From positions 186,001 to 250,000 of the forward strand of contig NZ_WFLJ01000007.1 in the NCBI RefSeq assembly GCF_009208735.1: a stretch of DNA of 64,000 nucleotides. Direction: 5' to 3'. This document shows, in pieces, positions 1 through 10,094 of this stretch; within the stretch, counting starts at the first letter, position 1; each line of letters opens with the position of its first letter. Origin of the DNA: Janthinobacterium rivuli (lineage in GTDB: Bacteria > Pseudomonadota > Gammaproteobacteria > Burkholderiales > Burkholderiaceae_D). Made by a program: the position numbers and the translations under genes. The notes under the pieces were generated by a model. The model was not told the origin of the DNA. It saw nothing but the letters and a program-made list of their open reading frames with translations, and did not search any database.

Positions 1-877
1 CGAAGCGCACGTCGCCCTGGATGCTGTCGCGCCCCACGCCTTCCACGCGCACGGGACCGCCGCCGATGGCGCCGGCCGCCAGGAAATACGAGGCCGATGA
101 AGCGTCGCCTTCGACGTGGATGGTGCCCGGGCTTTGGTACTGCTGCCCCGGCTGCACGGTGAACGACTGCCAGCCGTCATGCTCGACCGTCACGCCGAAA
201 CGGCGCATCAGGTTCAGGGTGATCTCGATGTACGGCTTCGAGATCAGCTCGCCCGTCACATCGATGGTCACGGCATGGTCGCGCGCCATCAGCGGCGCCA
301 CCATCAAGAGGGCCGTCAGGAACTGGCTCGACACGTTGCCGCGCACGGCGATGCGCTGCGCGTGGATGTGGCCACGGCGGATGCGCAGCGGCGGGAAGCC
401 CTGCTCGCCCGTGTATTCGATCTGCGTGCCGACGGCGTTCAGCGCGTCGACCAGGTCGCCGATCGGGCGCTCGTGCATGCGCGACACGCCATGCAGGGTG
501 TAGTCGCCGCCGATGACGGCCAGGGCCGCCGTCAGCGGGCGGATGGCCGTGCCGGCGTTCCCCATGAACAGGTCCGCCGCGTGGTGCGGGAACACGCCGC
601 CGCAGCCTTCCACGTGGTGGATCTGGTGCGCCGTGGCCGGGTCGCCCGTCAATTCATCCTGCGTCCATTTCACGCCCAGCGACGTCAGGGCCGTCAGCAT
701 GACGAAGGTGTCGTCGGAGGCGAGCAGGTCGACGATCTTCGTCGTGCCCTTGGCCAGCGCGGCCAGCAGCAGCACGCGGTTGGAAATGCTTTTCGAGCCG
801 GGCAGGCGCACCGTGCCTTCGGCGTGCATCACCGGCTTCAAATCGATATGGTGGGGGTAGTGCTTGGTCTGGGTCAT
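1..877 (-). CDS. aroA: 3-phosphoshikimate 1-carboxyvinyltransferase (EPSP synthase), 3' end outside window
   Basis: Cytoplasmic enzyme that joins PEP to shikimate 3-phosphate in the chorismate pathway. The minus strand reads open from an ATG at 877 to the window edge, giving about 292 of the usual ~430 residues. The N-terminal PEP-binding motif [18 protein letters not shown] is visible, followed by [11 protein letters not shown] and the [10 protein letters not shown] helix region. It is the last gene seen of the gyrA-serC-pheA-hisC-tyrA-aroA run and starts 19 bases after the tyrA stop, so co-transcription is likely. The truncation is only the window boundary. Family assignment is very secure. 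Confidence 0.95.
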   Translation of the reverse strand, partial: MTQTKHYPHHIDLKPVMHAEGTVRLPGSKSISNRVLLLAALAKGTTKIVDLLASDDTFVMLTALTSLGVKWTQDELTGDPATAHQIHHVEGCGGVFPHHAADLFMGNAGTAIRPLTAALAVIGGDYTLHGVSRMHERPIGDLVDALNAVGTQIEYTGEQGFPPLRIRRGHIHAQRIAVRGNVSSQFLTALLMVAPLMARDHAVTIDVTGELISKPYIEITLNLMRRFGVTVEHDGWQSFTVQPGQQYQSPGTIHVEGDASSASYFLAAGAIGGGPVRVEGVGRDSIQGDVRF

Positions 878-895
878 GCTGGAATCCTTGAGTAT

Positions 896-1804
896 TTATC
901 GTGTGGGCGCGGCGGGTATTTCCGCCGTTTCGATCGCCTCGATCCATTGCTGCCGCGCGTGCTGGGCGTTCGCATACACGCCTTCGATGGCGGCGCCGTC
1001 GTTCGCGGCCAGGTGGGCGCGCAAGGTCGTCAACTGCGCCAGGTAGGCGTCCAGTTCGTGCAGCAGCGCCGGCTGGTTGGCCAGGCTGATGTCGCGCCAC
1101 ATTTCCGGCGATGAGCCGGCGATGCGCGTAAAGTCGCGAAAGCCGCTGGCCGCGTATTGGAACAGCAGGCCCGCGTGCGGTTTGTTGGCGATGTCGTCAA
1201 CCAGCGCAAAGGCCAGCAGATGCGGCAGATGGCTGACGGCGGCAAACACCTTGTCATGTTCTTCCGGGCTCAAGGTGTGCAGGATGGCGCCGCAGGCGCG
1301 CCACGCGGCCGCCACCCGCTCCACGTCGGCCGCGGCGTTTTCCGCCAGCGGCGTGAGCACCACTTTCTTGCCTTGATACAGATCGATGATGGCTGCGTCG
1401 GGGCCATTCGTCTCGCGTCCCGCGATCGGGTGGCCGGGCACGAATTGCCCGACTTTTCCACCGAGCGCCGCGCGCGCCGCCGCCACCACGTCGCTTTTCG
1501 TGCTGCCCGCATCGGTGACGACGGTGCCGGGTTGCAGGTGCGGCGCGATGGACGCCAGGATGGCGCCCGTCTGCGCCACGGGCGCGGCCAGCAGCACCAG
1601 GTCGGCGCCATGCAAGGCATCGGCCATGTCGCCGCCGATCGCGTCGATGATGCCCAGTTCGCGCGCGCGGGCCATCGAGGCCGGCGAGCGGCCCATGCCG
1701 ACCACCGTGCCAACCGCGCCCGCGTGTTTCAAAGTGCGCGCGAACGAGCCGCCGATCAGGCCCACGCCGAAGATGACGATTTTTTTCAGTGCAGGCGTCG
1801 TCAT
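896..1804 (-). CDS. tyrA: prephenate dehydrogenase
   Basis: Oxidises prephenate to 4-hydroxyphenylpyruvate with NAD(P)+ in tyrosine synthesis. The 302 residues open with a Rossmann dinucleotide motif GVGLIGGS (residues 13-20). The conserved GHPIAGRE segment carries the substrate-site histidine, and the helical dehydrogenase C-domain has SHLPHLLAFAL. There is no chorismate mutase or ACT domain, so this is the monofunctional form, in keeping with the mutase being fused to pheA upstream. It sits 4 bases after hisC and 19 before aroA, so translation is probably coupled. Confidence 0.95.
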   Translation of the reverse strand: MTTPALKKIVIFGVGLIGGSFARTLKHAGAVGTVVGMGRSPASMARARELGIIDAIGGDMADALHGADLVLLAAPVAQTGAILASIAPHLQPGTVVTDAGSTKSDVVAAARAALGGKVGQFVPGHPIAGRETNGPDAAIIDLYQGKKVVLTPLAENAAADVERVAAAWRACGAILHTLSPEEHDKVFAAVSHLPHLLAFALVDDIANKPHAGLLFQYAASGFRDFTRIAGSSPEMWRDISLANQPALLHELDAYLAQLTTLRAHLAANDGAAIEGVYANAQHARQQWIEAIETAEIPAAPTR

Positions 1805-1808
1805 ATCG

Positions 1809-2915
1809 TCAGGCCAGCGCTTTCGTCAGCGCGGCGATGAAGATGGCGTTTTCCTGCGGCAGGCCGATGGAAATGCGCAGCCATTGCGGCAAGCCGTAGC
1901 TGCCGACGGGACGCACGATCACGCCCTGTTTCAGCAGCGCCAGGTTCACGCGCGCACCCGCCTCGTCGTCGTCGCCCACTTTGACCAGCACGAAATTGCC
2001 GTGCGATGGCACGAATTCCAGGCCCAGTTGCGTGAACGCTTCCGTGAACTGCTGGTAGCCGGCCGCGTTGTTGCGCGCGCTTTGCTCGAGGAAGGCCTTG
2101 TCGTTCAGGGCGGCGATCGCCGCCGCCTGCGCCAGCGAATTCACATTGAAAGGCTGGCGGATGCGGTTCATCAGGTCCGTCAGCGCCGGCTGGGCGATGG
2201 CGAAGCCGATGCGCAGGCCGGCCAGGCCGTAGGCCTTCGACAGGGTGCGCGAGACCACCAGGTTCGGATACTGGCGCACCCACGCCGTCGACTCATATTG
2301 GTCTTCGGCCGACAGGAATTCGTTGTAGGCCTCGTCGAGCACGACGACGACGTGCTGCGGCACTTTCTTGAGGAAGGCTTCCAGCTGCGCCGCCGTCAGG
2401 AAGGTGCCGGTCGGGTTGTTCGGGTTGGCGATGAAGATCAAGCGCGTGTCGTCGGCGATCGCCGCCGCCATCGCGTCCAGGTCATGGCCATACGCTTGCG
2501 CGGGCACGACGATGTGGCGCGCGCCCAGGCCTTGCGTGGCCAGCGCGTACACGGCGAACGAGTACTGCGAGTAGACGACGGACTGGCCGTGTTCGACAAA
2601 CGCGTGCGCGGCGATTTCCAGGATGTCGTTGCTGCCGTTGCCCAGGGTGATCCAGTCGGCCGGCACGTCGTAGCGCTTGGACAGCACGGCTTTCAAGTCG
2701 AAGCCGTTGGCGTCCGGATAGCGGCCCAGGTCATCGATGGCGGCGATCATCGCCTGCTTGGCCGATGCCGGCATGCCGTACGGGTTTTCATTCGACGCCA
2801 GCTTGACGATGGCTGCCTCGTCGAGGCCGAATTCGCGCGCGACTTCCGCGATCGGTTTGCCGCTCTGGTAAGGGGCGATGGCGCGGACGTATTCTGGACC
2901 GATATTTTTAGACAT
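1809..2915 (-). CDS. hisC: histidinol-phosphate/aromatic aminotransferase (HisC family)
   Basis: PLP-dependent fold-type I aminotransferase of 368 residues. Visible signatures are KLASNENPYG (residues 38-47), the NPNNPTG loop (164-170), LDEAY and the Schiff-base lysine in SRTLSKAYG (K227). By sequence it is a HisC-type enzyme. Its place between pheA and tyrA suggests it acts on aromatic keto acids (phenylpyruvate or hydroxyphenylpyruvate, or prephenate), as proposed for the second HisC copy in many proteobacteria. That specificity is inference from context. The next gene begins 4 bases after its stop. Confidence 0.92.
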   Translation of the reverse strand: MSKNIGPEYVRAIAPYQSGKPIAEVAREFGLDEAAIVKLASNENPYGMPASAKQAMIAAIDDLGRYPDANGFDLKAVLSKRYDVPADWITLGNGSNDILEIAAHAFVEHGQSVVYSQYSFAVYALATQGLGARHIVVPAQAYGHDLDAMAAAIADDTRLIFIANPNNPTGTFLTAAQLEAFLKKVPQHVVVVLDEAYNEFLSAEDQYESTAWVRQYPNLVVSRTLSKAYGLAGLRIGFAIAQPALTDLMNRIRQPFNVNSLAQAAAIAALNDKAFLEQSARNNAAGYQQFTEAFTQLGLEFVPSHGNFVLVKVGDDDEAGARVNLALLKQGVIVRPVGSYGLPQWLRISIGLPQENAIFIAALTKALA

Positions 2916-2959
2916 GGTGTTCTTTAAAAAAGTGGGTGATTGTAAGAATCGCTACAACT

Positions 2960-4030
2960 TCACAGGCTGACCGGATATGACCCCAGCACCTTGAAAAACG
3001 CCGCGTTGCTCTGCAGCTCGGCCAGCGCCTGGGCGACGGCCGCGTCGTGCACATGGCCTTCCACATCGACATAGAAATAATACTCCCAGCTGCCCATGCG
3101 CGCCGGGCGCGACTCGAAGCGCGTCATCGACACGCCGTGTTTCGCCAGCGGCGCCAGCAACTGGTACACGGCGCCCGCCTTGTTCGGCACGGCCAGCACC
3201 AGCGACGTCTGATCCTTGCCCGACGGCGCCGTCTGCAAGGTGCCCACGACGGCAAAGCGCGTGCGGTTGTGCGGGTCGTCCTGGATATGGCCCTTGACCA
3301 CGCCCAGCTTGTACTGCGCGCCCGCCAGTTCGCTGGCGATGGCCGCCACCGTGCCATCTTCGCCGGCCATGCGGGCCGCCTCGGCGTTCGAGGCCACGGC
3401 GTGGCGCGCGATGTGCGGGTAATTCTGGTTCAACCACACCTGGCACTGCGCCAGCGCCTGCGAATGGGCGCAGATGGCGGTGACGCCATCCATGTTGCCG
3501 CTCTTCGTCATCAGGCTGTGGTGCACGGCGATCGCCACCTCGCCGCTGATGACAAGGCTCGTCTGCAGCATCATGTCGAGGGTGCGGTTGACGGCGCCTT
3601 CCGAGGAATTCTCGATCGGCACCACGCCGAAGTCCGCCGTTCCCGCCTCGGCGGAGCGGAACACTTCATCGATGGAGGCGCACGGCAAGCCTTCGACGGC
3701 GCTGCCGAACTGCTGGTACACGGCCTGTTCGCTGAAGGTGCCGGCCGGGCCAAGATACGCCACGGTGACCCTCTTTTCCAGTGAGCGGCAGGACGACATG
3801 ATTTCGCGGAAGATGGTCTGCACTTCGCGGTCGCCCATGGGGCCGGGATTGCGCTCGGCCACGCCGCGCAGCACCTGCGCTTCGCGCTCGGGGCGGAACA
3901 CGGGCGCCTGCGTTTCGGCCTTCACATGGCCCACTTGCTGGGCGATTTGCGCGCGGCGATTCAGCAGTTCGAGGATTTGCGCGTCGATCGCATCGATCTG
4001 TTCGCGCAGCGGTTTCAATTTATCGGTCAT
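2960..4030 (-). CDS. pheA: bifunctional chorismate mutase / prephenate dehydratase
   Basis: P-protein that turns chorismate into prephenate and then phenylpyruvate. From the ATG at 4030 it has 356 residues: an AroQ-type mutase helix bundle (about 1-90, start LKPLREQIDAIDAQ), a dehydratase domain with GPAGTFSEQA and VPIENSSEGAVNRTLD, and a C-terminal ACT domain with the phenylalanine-binding ESRP motif (FESRPARMGSW). An in-frame ATG at 4063 would add 11 residues, but the shorter start matches the usual N-terminus of the family. Feedback control by phenylalanine through the ACT domain is expected from family knowledge. Confidence 0.93.
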   Translation of the reverse strand: MTDKLKPLREQIDAIDAQILELLNRRAQIAQQVGHVKAETQAPVFRPEREAQVLRGVAERNPGPMGDREVQTIFREIMSSCRSLEKRVTVAYLGPAGTFSEQAVYQQFGSAVEGLPCASIDEVFRSAEAGTADFGVVPIENSSEGAVNRTLDMMLQTSLVISGEVAIAVHHSLMTKSGNMDGVTAICAHSQALAQCQVWLNQNYPHIARHAVASNAEAARMAGEDGTVAAIASELAGAQYKLGVVKGHIQDDPHNRTRFAVVGTLQTAPSGKDQTSLVLAVPNKAGAVYQLLAPLAKHGVSMTRFESRPARMGSWEYYFYVDVEGHVHDAAVAQALAELQSNAAFFKVLGSYPVSL

Positions 4031-4112
4031 GGTTGTTTGTTTCGTCAGCTGTACTTCAATCATGGCCGCGCGGCCTGCGCCGGCGGCGGGCCGGCGCGGT
4101 CGTCAATGCGAC

Positions 4113-5204
4113 TCAGCGTCCGGCAAACTCGTTCAAATAGTTCACCAGGGCTTGCACGCCCTCGATCGGCATCGCGTTATAGATCGATGCACGCATGCCG
4201 CCGACGGACTTATGGCCCTTCAGTTGCAGCAGGCCGCGCTGCTTGGCGCCGGCCAGGAATGCGTCGTTCAAGCTTTCATCGCGCAGATAGAACGGGATGG
4301 TCATGCGCGAGCGGTATGCGGGGTCGACCCGGTTCTGGTAAAAGTCGTCCGCATCGAGCGCCGCGTACAGCAGCGCCGCTTTCTCAATATTACGCTGTTC
4401 CATGGCTGCAACGCCACCCTGGCGTTTGAGCCACTGGAAAACCAGGCCGGCGATATAGATGCCGTAGGTGGGCGGCGTGTTGTACATCGATTCATGTTCG
4501 GCCACGATGGTCCAGTCAAAGGCCGACGGACAGATCGGCAGCGCCTTGCCCAGCAAGTCTTCGCGCACGATGACCACGGTCAGGCCGGCCGGGCCGATAT
4601 TTTTCTGCGCACCGCCGAAGATCACGCCATATTGCGATACATCGATCACGCGCGACAGAATGTGCGACGACATGTCGGCCACGATGGTGGTCCCAGCCGG
4701 CACGTTCGGCGCCAGCTGGAATTCCACGCCATCGATGGTTTCATTGGTGCAGATGTGCAGGTAGGCGGCGCCCGGCGTCAGCTTCCATTCGTCGACCGGC
4801 GGCACGCCCGTGAAATGGGCGGCCTTGGACGAGGCTGCCACGTTGACGTTGGCGTACTTGGCCGCTTCCTGGATCGACTTGCCCGACCACGAGCCCGTGT
4901 GCACGAAGTCGATGGTGGCCGGCTGCTGCGCGGCCAGGCCCACCAGGTTCATCGGGATGATGGCGTTCTCGCCCAGGCCACCGCCCTGCAGGAACAGAAT
5001 CCGGTAGTTGTCTGGCACGGCCAGCAGCTCGCGCAGGTCGGCCACCGCCTGCTTGTAGATGGAGATGAATTCGGGACCACGGTGGCTCATTTCCATCACC
5101 GACATGCCACTGCCATGCCAGTCCTGCATTTCAGCGGCCGCTTGCGCCAGCACTTCCTTGGGCAGGACGGCGGGGCCGGCGGAGAAGTTGTAGATATGGG
5201 TCAC
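4113..5204 (-). CDS. serC: phosphoserine aminotransferase
   Basis: PLP enzyme of serine synthesis (3-phosphohydroxypyruvate plus glutamate to phosphoserine); it also serves pyridoxal phosphate synthesis. The 363-residue protein shows the N-terminal [11 protein letters not shown], the EMSHRGPEF motif, the LQGGG loop and the PLP lysine in [12 protein letters not shown] (K201). Length equals the family norm. It lies between the DUF2059 gene and pheA on the same strand, the conserved betaproteobacterial order. Confidence 0.96.
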   Translation of the reverse strand: MTHIYNFSAGPAVLPKEVLAQAAAEMQDWHGSGMSVMEMSHRGPEFISIYKQAVADLRELLAVPDNYRILFLQGGGLGENAIIPMNLVGLAAQQPATIDFVHTGSWSGKSIQEAAKYANVNVAASSKAAHFTGVPPVDEWKLTPGAAYLHICTNETIDGVEFQLAPNVPAGTTIVADMSSHILSRVIDVSQYGVIFGGAQKNIGPAGLTVVIVREDLLGKALPICPSAFDWTIVAEHESMYNTPPTYGIYIAGLVFQWLKRQGGVAAMEQRNIEKAALLYAALDADDFYQNRVDPAYRSRMTIPFYLRDESLNDAFLAGAKQRGLLQLKGHKSVGGMRASIYNAMPIEGVQALVNYLNEFAGR

Positions 5205-5228
5205 GATACGGTCCTTAGTAAAATGAAA

Positions 5229-5813
5229 TTATTGGGGCGACTGCGTGGCCGCCCGCATGACCTGCTCAAGCACGGCATTCACGCGGGGGATCAGCACGCG
5301 CTGGCTGATGGCCATCGATTCGGCCGACAGTTGCGGCATCGTGGCCAGCATCTTGCGGCCCAGCGGCGTCTTGTAGAAGGCCGTCAGCTGCTCGACTTCG
5401 GGCACCGTGTAGAAACGCGCGTACAGGGGCACCATTTCATCGCCCAGTTCATCGATCAGGGTCGGGTCGGCCAGCACCTGCGTCAGGGTGGCGATGGCCA
5501 GCGGGATTTCTTCCTCGGCGCTGGCCAGCGCGCGCGCCTTGCGCTGCTCGTCCAGCTTCGGGTTGCTGTTGATTTGCTGCTGCGCCGACTGGCGGATCAT
5601 GGCGGGTACCGATTGCAGCATCTGGTCGAAGATGCTGCGCGTGAGCTGCGGGAACTGCATCGCGTCGAGCATGCGCCGCACGGCCACTTTCATGGCGGGG
5701 CTGGGCGCGGCCTGGCGGGCCGGCGTGGCTTGCGTGCTCTGGGCCAGGGCCGGCAGGGTTGCAAGAAAGGCCAGCGAAAACGCGGCGAAGAAGGTGGCGA
5801 CGATTTTTCTCAT
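5229..5813 (-). CDS. secreted DUF2059-family protein
   Basis: Predicted 194-residue exported protein of unknown biochemical role. The start at 5813 is chosen because it opens a clear Sec signal peptide (MRKIVATFFAAFSLAFLATLPALAQS); the reading frame extends about 55 residues upstream without family support. The mature part is alpha-helical and carries the DUF2059 hallmark FYTVPEVEQLTAFYKTPLGR near the C-terminus, followed by KMLATMPQLSAESM. It sits between gyrA and serC, an association seen in related betaproteobacteria. A periplasmic location is inferred; no catalytic motif is visible. Confidence 0.85.
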   Translation of the reverse strand: MRKIVATFFAAFSLAFLATLPALAQSTQATPARQAAPSPAMKVAVRRMLDAMQFPQLTRSIFDQMLQSVPAMIRQSAQQQINSNPKLDEQRKARALASAEEEIPLAIATLTQVLADPTLIDELGDEMVPLYARFYTVPEVEQLTAFYKTPLGRKMLATMPQLSAESMAISQRVLIPRVNAVLEQVMRAATQSPQ

Positions 5814-5919
5814 GGCTTGCGGGACTCTATAAAAGCGGGGAATGGCCTGGGACACGCAGGCTGGCGCCGCAACTGGCGCGCCCATAGCAATTGGGGCTCC
5901 CGAAAGAGCCCCAATCATC

Positions 5920-8598
5920 TTACTCCGGCTGGGCCGGGTCTGCTGGATCGGCTGGTTCAGCCGGCGCCTGCGCGGCATCCGTGCCCGCCTCCGTCGTCAG
6001 CTCGACTTCGTCGATATCCGTCTCCACCACGCGCTGCAGGCCGGACAGCTTGGTGCCGTCTTCCACGGCGATCAGGGTCACGCCCTGCGTCGCGCGGCCC
6101 ATCTCGCGGATTTCCGACACGCGGGTGCGGATCAGGACACCACCGGTGGTGATCAGCATGATTTCATCGTTGGTATCGACCAGGGTCGCGGCAACCACTT
6201 TACCGTTGCGCTCGCTGGTCTGGATGGCGATCATGCCTTTCGTGCCTCGGCCATGGCGCGTGTACTCGGTGATCGGCGTACGCTTGCCGTAACCGTTTTC
6301 CGTTGCCGTCAGCACCGACTGCTGCTCGTTCTCGGCCACCAGCAGCGCGATCACGTGCTGGCCTTCTTCCAGGTTCATGCCGCGCACGCCGCGTGCCGTA
6401 CGGCCCATCGGACGCACGTCGTTCTCGTCGAAGCGTACCGCCTTGCCCGAATCGGAGAACAGCATCACGTCGTGCTGGCCATCGGTCAGCGCCGCGCCGA
6501 TCAGGAAGTCGCCGTCGTCCAGGTCGACCGCGATGATGCCGGCCTTGCGTGGATTGCTGAAGTCCTTCAGCGGCGTCTTCTTGACGGTGCCCAAGCTGGT
6601 CGACATGAAGACGTAATGGTCTTCCGGGAACGTGCGGTTCTCGCCCGACAGCGGCAGGATCACGGTGATCTTTTCGTTGTCCTGCAGCGGGAACATGTTG
6701 ACGATCGGCTTGCCGCGCGAATTGCGCGAACCTTGCGGCACTTCCCACACCTTCAGCCAGTACATGCGGCCACGATCCGAGAAGCACAGGATGTAGTCGT
6801 GCGTATTGGCGATGAACAGCTGGTCGATCCAGTCTTCCTCTTTCGTCGCCATGGCCTGCTTGCCGCGACCGCCGCGCTTCTGCGCGCGGTATTCGGTGAT
6901 CGGCTGGGCCTTCATGTAACCCGTGTGCGACAGGGTCACGACCATGTCCTGCGGCGTGATCAAATCTTCCGTTTCCAGATCGGTGGCATTCAACTCGATC
7001 TGCGAGCGGCGCACGTCCTTGTTGCCGGCGCCGTATTCGTTCTTCGCCGCCGTCATTTCATCGGTGATGATGACGGTGACGCGTTCCGGCTTGGCCAGGA
7101 TATCGAGCAAGTCGGCGATATGTTCCATCACGTCCTTGTACTCGTTGACGATCTTGTCCTGCTCCAGACCGGTCAGGCGCTGCAGGCGCATCTGCAGAAT
7201 TTCCTGCGCCTGATCGTCCGACAGCTTGTACAGGCCATCGCCCTGCATGCCGTAGTGCTTCGGCAGGTTTTCCGGACGGTAGGCATCGATGCCGCCTGGC
7301 GTCGTGCCGTCGCCCGTGCGGGCCAGCATTTCGCGCACGACGGACGAATCCCAGGCCTTGGCCATCAGCTCGACCTTGGCGATCGGCGGCGTTGGCGCAG
7401 CCTTGATGATGGCGATGAAGTCATCGATGTTGGCCAGCGCGACTGCCAGGCCTTCGAGCACGTGACCGCGTTCGCGCGCCTTGCGCAGTTCGAACACGGT
7501 ACGGCGCGTGACCACTTCGCGGCGGTGCGACAGGAAGCATTGCAGCATCTGCTTGAGGTTCAGCAGCTTCGGCTGGCCATCGACCAGGGCCACCATGTTC
7601 ATGCCGAAGGTGTCCTGCAACTGGGTCTGCTTGTACAGATTGTTCAGCACCACTTCCGGCACTTCGCCCCGTTTCAGCTCGATCACCACGCGCATGCCCG
7701 ACTTGTCGGATTCGTCGCGGATGTCGGAAATGCCGTCGAGCTTCTTGTCGCGCACGTTTTCGGCGATGCGTTCCAGCAAGGATTTCTTGTTGACCTGGAA
7801 TGGCAGCTCGTCGACGATGATGGCGATGCGGCCGCCATCCTTGCCGTATTCTTCGAAGTGGGTCTTGGCGCGCATCACGACGCGGCCACGGCCCGTGCGA
7901 TAGCCGTCGCGCACGCCGGATACGCCATAGATGATGCCGGCCGTCGGGAAGTCCGGCGCCGGGATCAGCTCGATCAATTCATCGATCGTGCAGTCGGGAT
8001 TGCGCAGCACGTGCAGCGCGCCGTCGATGACTTCGGTGATGTTGTGTGGCGGAATGTTCGTCGCCATACCGACGGCGATACCGGACGAGCCATTAATCAG
8101 CAGGTTCGGGATACGCGTCGGCAAGACCGTCGGCTCCTTTTCCTTGCCATCGTAGTTGGGCTGGAAGTCGACGGTATCCTTGTCGATATCGGCCAGCAGC
8201 TCGCCGGCGATCTTGTCCAGGCGGCACTCGGTGTAACGCATCGCCGCAGCGCCATCGCCGTCGACGGAACCGAAGTTGCCCTGGCCATCGACGAGCATGT
8301 AGCGCAGCGAAAAATCTTGCGCCATGCGCACCAGTGTGTCGTAGATCGAGGCATCGCCGTGGGGATGGTATTTACCCATGGTTTCGCCGACCACGCGGGC
8401 GCACTTGACGTAAGGGCGGTTCCACACGTTATTCATTTCATGCATCGCGAACAAGACGCGGCGGTGCACTGGCTTCAAGCCATCACGCGCATCGGGCAAG
8501 GCGCGACCGACGATCACGCTCATGGCGTAATCGAGGTAGCTCTTGCGCATCTCTTCTTCGAGGGAAATAGGAATTGTTTCTTTTGCGAATTGATCCAT
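5920..8598 (-). CDS. gyrA: DNA gyrase subunit A
   Basis: Topoisomerase II A subunit that cuts and rejoins DNA and, with GyrB, introduces negative supercoils. It has 892 residues. The winged-helix/catalytic core includes the active-site tyrosine in [11 protein letters not shown] (Y122), and the C-terminal beta-pinwheel carries a GyrA-box-like QKRGGRG. The quinolone-resistance-determining region reads [18 protein letters not shown], so the residue aligned with E. coli Ser83 is alanine (A83) while D87 is kept; the usual E. coli form is GDSAVYD. The tail is acidic and rich in Pro, Ala and Asp. It is the first gene of the minus-strand block. Confidence 0.98.
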   Translation of the reverse strand: MDQFAKETIPISLEEEMRKSYLDYAMSVIVGRALPDARDGLKPVHRRVLFAMHEMNNVWNRPYVKCARVVGETMGKYHPHGDASIYDTLVRMAQDFSLRYMLVDGQGNFGSVDGDGAAAMRYTECRLDKIAGELLADIDKDTVDFQPNYDGKEKEPTVLPTRIPNLLINGSSGIAVGMATNIPPHNITEVIDGALHVLRNPDCTIDELIELIPAPDFPTAGIIYGVSGVRDGYRTGRGRVVMRAKTHFEEYGKDGGRIAIIVDELPFQVNKKSLLERIAENVRDKKLDGISDIRDESDKSGMRVVIELKRGEVPEVVLNNLYKQTQLQDTFGMNMVALVDGQPKLLNLKQMLQCFLSHRREVVTRRTVFELRKARERGHVLEGLAVALANIDDFIAIIKAAPTPPIAKVELMAKAWDSSVVREMLARTGDGTTPGGIDAYRPENLPKHYGMQGDGLYKLSDDQAQEILQMRLQRLTGLEQDKIVNEYKDVMEHIADLLDILAKPERVTVIITDEMTAAKNEYGAGNKDVRRSQIELNATDLETEDLITPQDMVVTLSHTGYMKAQPITEYRAQKRGGRGKQAMATKEEDWIDQLFIANTHDYILCFSDRGRMYWLKVWEVPQGSRNSRGKPIVNMFPLQDNEKITVILPLSGENRTFPEDHYVFMSTSLGTVKKTPLKDFSNPRKAGIIAVDLDDGDFLIGAALTDGQHDVMLFSDSGKAVRFDENDVRPMGRTARGVRGMNLEEGQHVIALLVAENEQQSVLTATENGYGKRTPITEYTRHGRGTKGMIAIQTSERNGKVVAATLVDTNDEIMLITTGGVLIRTRVSEIREMGRATQGVTLIAVEDGTKLSGLQRVVETDIDEVELTTEAGTDAAQAPAEPADPADPAQPE

Positions 8599-9256
8599 TG
8601 GCGGTTCGACTGATCTCAGGCTGTGGTTAACTTATCTGTTACGCAATGTATGACGCAATACTGCATATCCTGGGTGGCTGTCGTCGTGGACGCCGCGTCG
8701 CGCGCGCTGCTGGCGCGGCCCGGCTTCCATGTCGCAGAGTGCCTGAACAAATCGACGGACTGGCGGCACGGCCAGTACGGGTACCGCGGGGATACCTCCT
8801 GGCCATACGGTGCTGCCGTGGGCATTTGCTCGACACTCTTAACAGTCAAGCGCACGATTTTAGCATGCGCGCCCGGCTATCTGTACAAATTGGCCATACC
8901 GACAATATTGGCCATTTGCACCGGAGGCGTGCGGCTGAAGCATTCGATAATGCACAATGGCAATACCAGTTCAAGCCACCTGCCCTGAAAAGTGGCAAAA
9001 AAAACGATCAATTGTTACAGATGCGTTACAAATGGGCATTTTCGTTGCGCAAAAACAACGAGCGGTCTAAAATCGGGCAAGCTTTGATTTAACCACGGTC
9101 GTGCGCCCCTGATGCGTGTGGCAAAATGACTGGGAAGTTAATTGCTAGTTTCGCAATCTGAAACGAGCGCATATGGTCTACATGATAAAATCTTGGCACG
9201 TAGCACCAGTAGCGCAGTGTTGTTCTGCGGATATCACCCCCCGAAAGGAAAAAAGA
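8599..9256. other. 658-bp intergenic region between divergent gyrA and the OmpA-family gene
   Basis: No convincing coding frame lies here. The region must hold the gyrA promoter on the minus strand and the promoter of the OmpA-family gene on the plus strand. The part near the OmpA gene is AT-rich. Apart from the promoter listed separately and short repeats of TTGGCCAT near 8890-8920, I see nothing specific. Confidence 0.6.
9045..9073 (+). promoter_or_regulatory. candidate sigma70 promoter for the OmpA-family gene
   Basis: TTGCGC (9045-9050) is separated by 17 bases from TAAAAT (9068-9073), close to the sigma70 consensus. It sits about 180 bases upstream of the start codon, leaving a long 5' leader typical of major outer membrane protein mRNAs. 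Read by eye only. Confidence 0.45.
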
Positions 9257-9967
9257 ATGAATAAATTTGTAACGCTGTTTTTCGCTGCATCCGCAGTGAT
9301 TGCTGGCTCGGCTTCGGCCCAAACCCCAACCTCCCCACCATTCGCGCCAGTTACCACTGACATCAAAGCACCAAGCCCAAAAAGCGCTTACGTGCAAGAT
9401 GCCCGCGGCGTGATCGTGCGTGACCCATTCGGCCTGTGCTGGCGTACCGGCTACTGGACACCTGCTGACGCAGTGCCAGGTTGCGACGTGCCACTGTGCG
9501 TAGAGCCAGAAACCCTGCAAGACGGCAAATGCGTGGCTCCTCCAGCACCAGTCGTACCAGCACCGGCACCAGCACCTGTCGTGCCAGTACCAGTCGTCGT
9601 TGCTCCTACCTCGGAAAAAGTCAGCTTCGCCGCTGATGCATTCTTCGATTTCGACAAAGCTACGCTGAAGCCAGAAGGCAAAGCCAAGCTGGACGAGCTG
9701 TCCGCACAATTGGGCGGTATCAACCTGGAAGTCATCATCGCTGTGGGTCACACCGACTCCGTCGGCACCGATGCTTACAACCAAAAACTGTCGGTACGTC
9801 GTGCTGATGCTGTCAAAGCCTACCTGGTTTCCAAAGGCGTTGAAAGCAACCGCGTGTACACCGAAGGCAAAGGCGAGAAACAACCTGTTGCTGATAACAA
9901 AACTGCCGAAGGCCGTGCGAAAAACCGTCGCGTGGAAATCGAAGTTGTTGGTACCCGCAACAAGTAA
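9257..9967 (+). CDS. OmpA-family outer membrane protein, peptidoglycan-binding
   Basis: A 236-residue envelope protein. The ATG at 9257 follows a ribosome binding site (GAAAGGA) and opens a signal peptide ending ASAQ near residue 22. A short N-terminal region with the conserved GLCWRTGYWTPADA and paired cysteines is followed by a Pro/Ala/Val-rich linker (about residues 95-117). The C-terminal OmpA domain has FFDFDKATLKPEGKAKLDEL, GHTDSVGTDAYNQKLSVRRA and the peptidoglycan-contact segment GRAKNRRVEIEV. There is no 8-strand barrel, so it is probably tethered to the outer membrane or periplasmic. Codon use is strongly biased, suggesting high expression. Confidence 0.93.
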   Translation: MNKFVTLFFAASAVIAGSASAQTPTSPPFAPVTTDIKAPSPKSAYVQDARGVIVRDPFGLCWRTGYWTPADAVPGCDVPLCVEPETLQDGKCVAPPAPVVPAPAPAPVVPVPVVVAPTSEKVSFAADAFFDFDKATLKPEGKAKLDELSAQLGGINLEVIIAVGHTDSVGTDAYNQKLSVRRADAVKAYLVSKGVESNRVYTEGKGEKQPVADNKTAEGRAKNRRVEIEVVGTRNK

Positions 9968-10020
9968 TAGCTGATCCCCTGGACTTGCCGCAAGTCATCG
10001 CGCAAGTCAAGAACAGCATG

Positions 10021-10050
10021 AAAAACCCCGCCACGGCGGGGTTTTTTTTC
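10021..10050 (+). terminator. intrinsic terminator after the OmpA-family gene
   Basis: A perfect GC stem (CCCCGCC / GGCGGGG) flanked by A5 on the left and T8 on the right, 54 bases after the stop. The A/T symmetry means it could act on both strands. Confidence 0.9.
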
Positions 10051-10094
10051 GTCCGTGGCTGCCCAATTGTAAAATTGCCGCTATTATTCGACCT

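Noticed and set aside
3474-6152. Long plus-strand frame across pheA, serC and the DUF2059 gene
   Set aside because: It crosses several real minus-strand genes and shows only antisense-type composition.
5842-8613. Long open frame on the plus strand opposite gyrA (about 920 codons)
   Set aside because: It is the antisense of a clear gyrA; its product is His/Arg/Gln-rich low-complexity text with no family features. High-GC codon bias of gyrA keeps this frame open.
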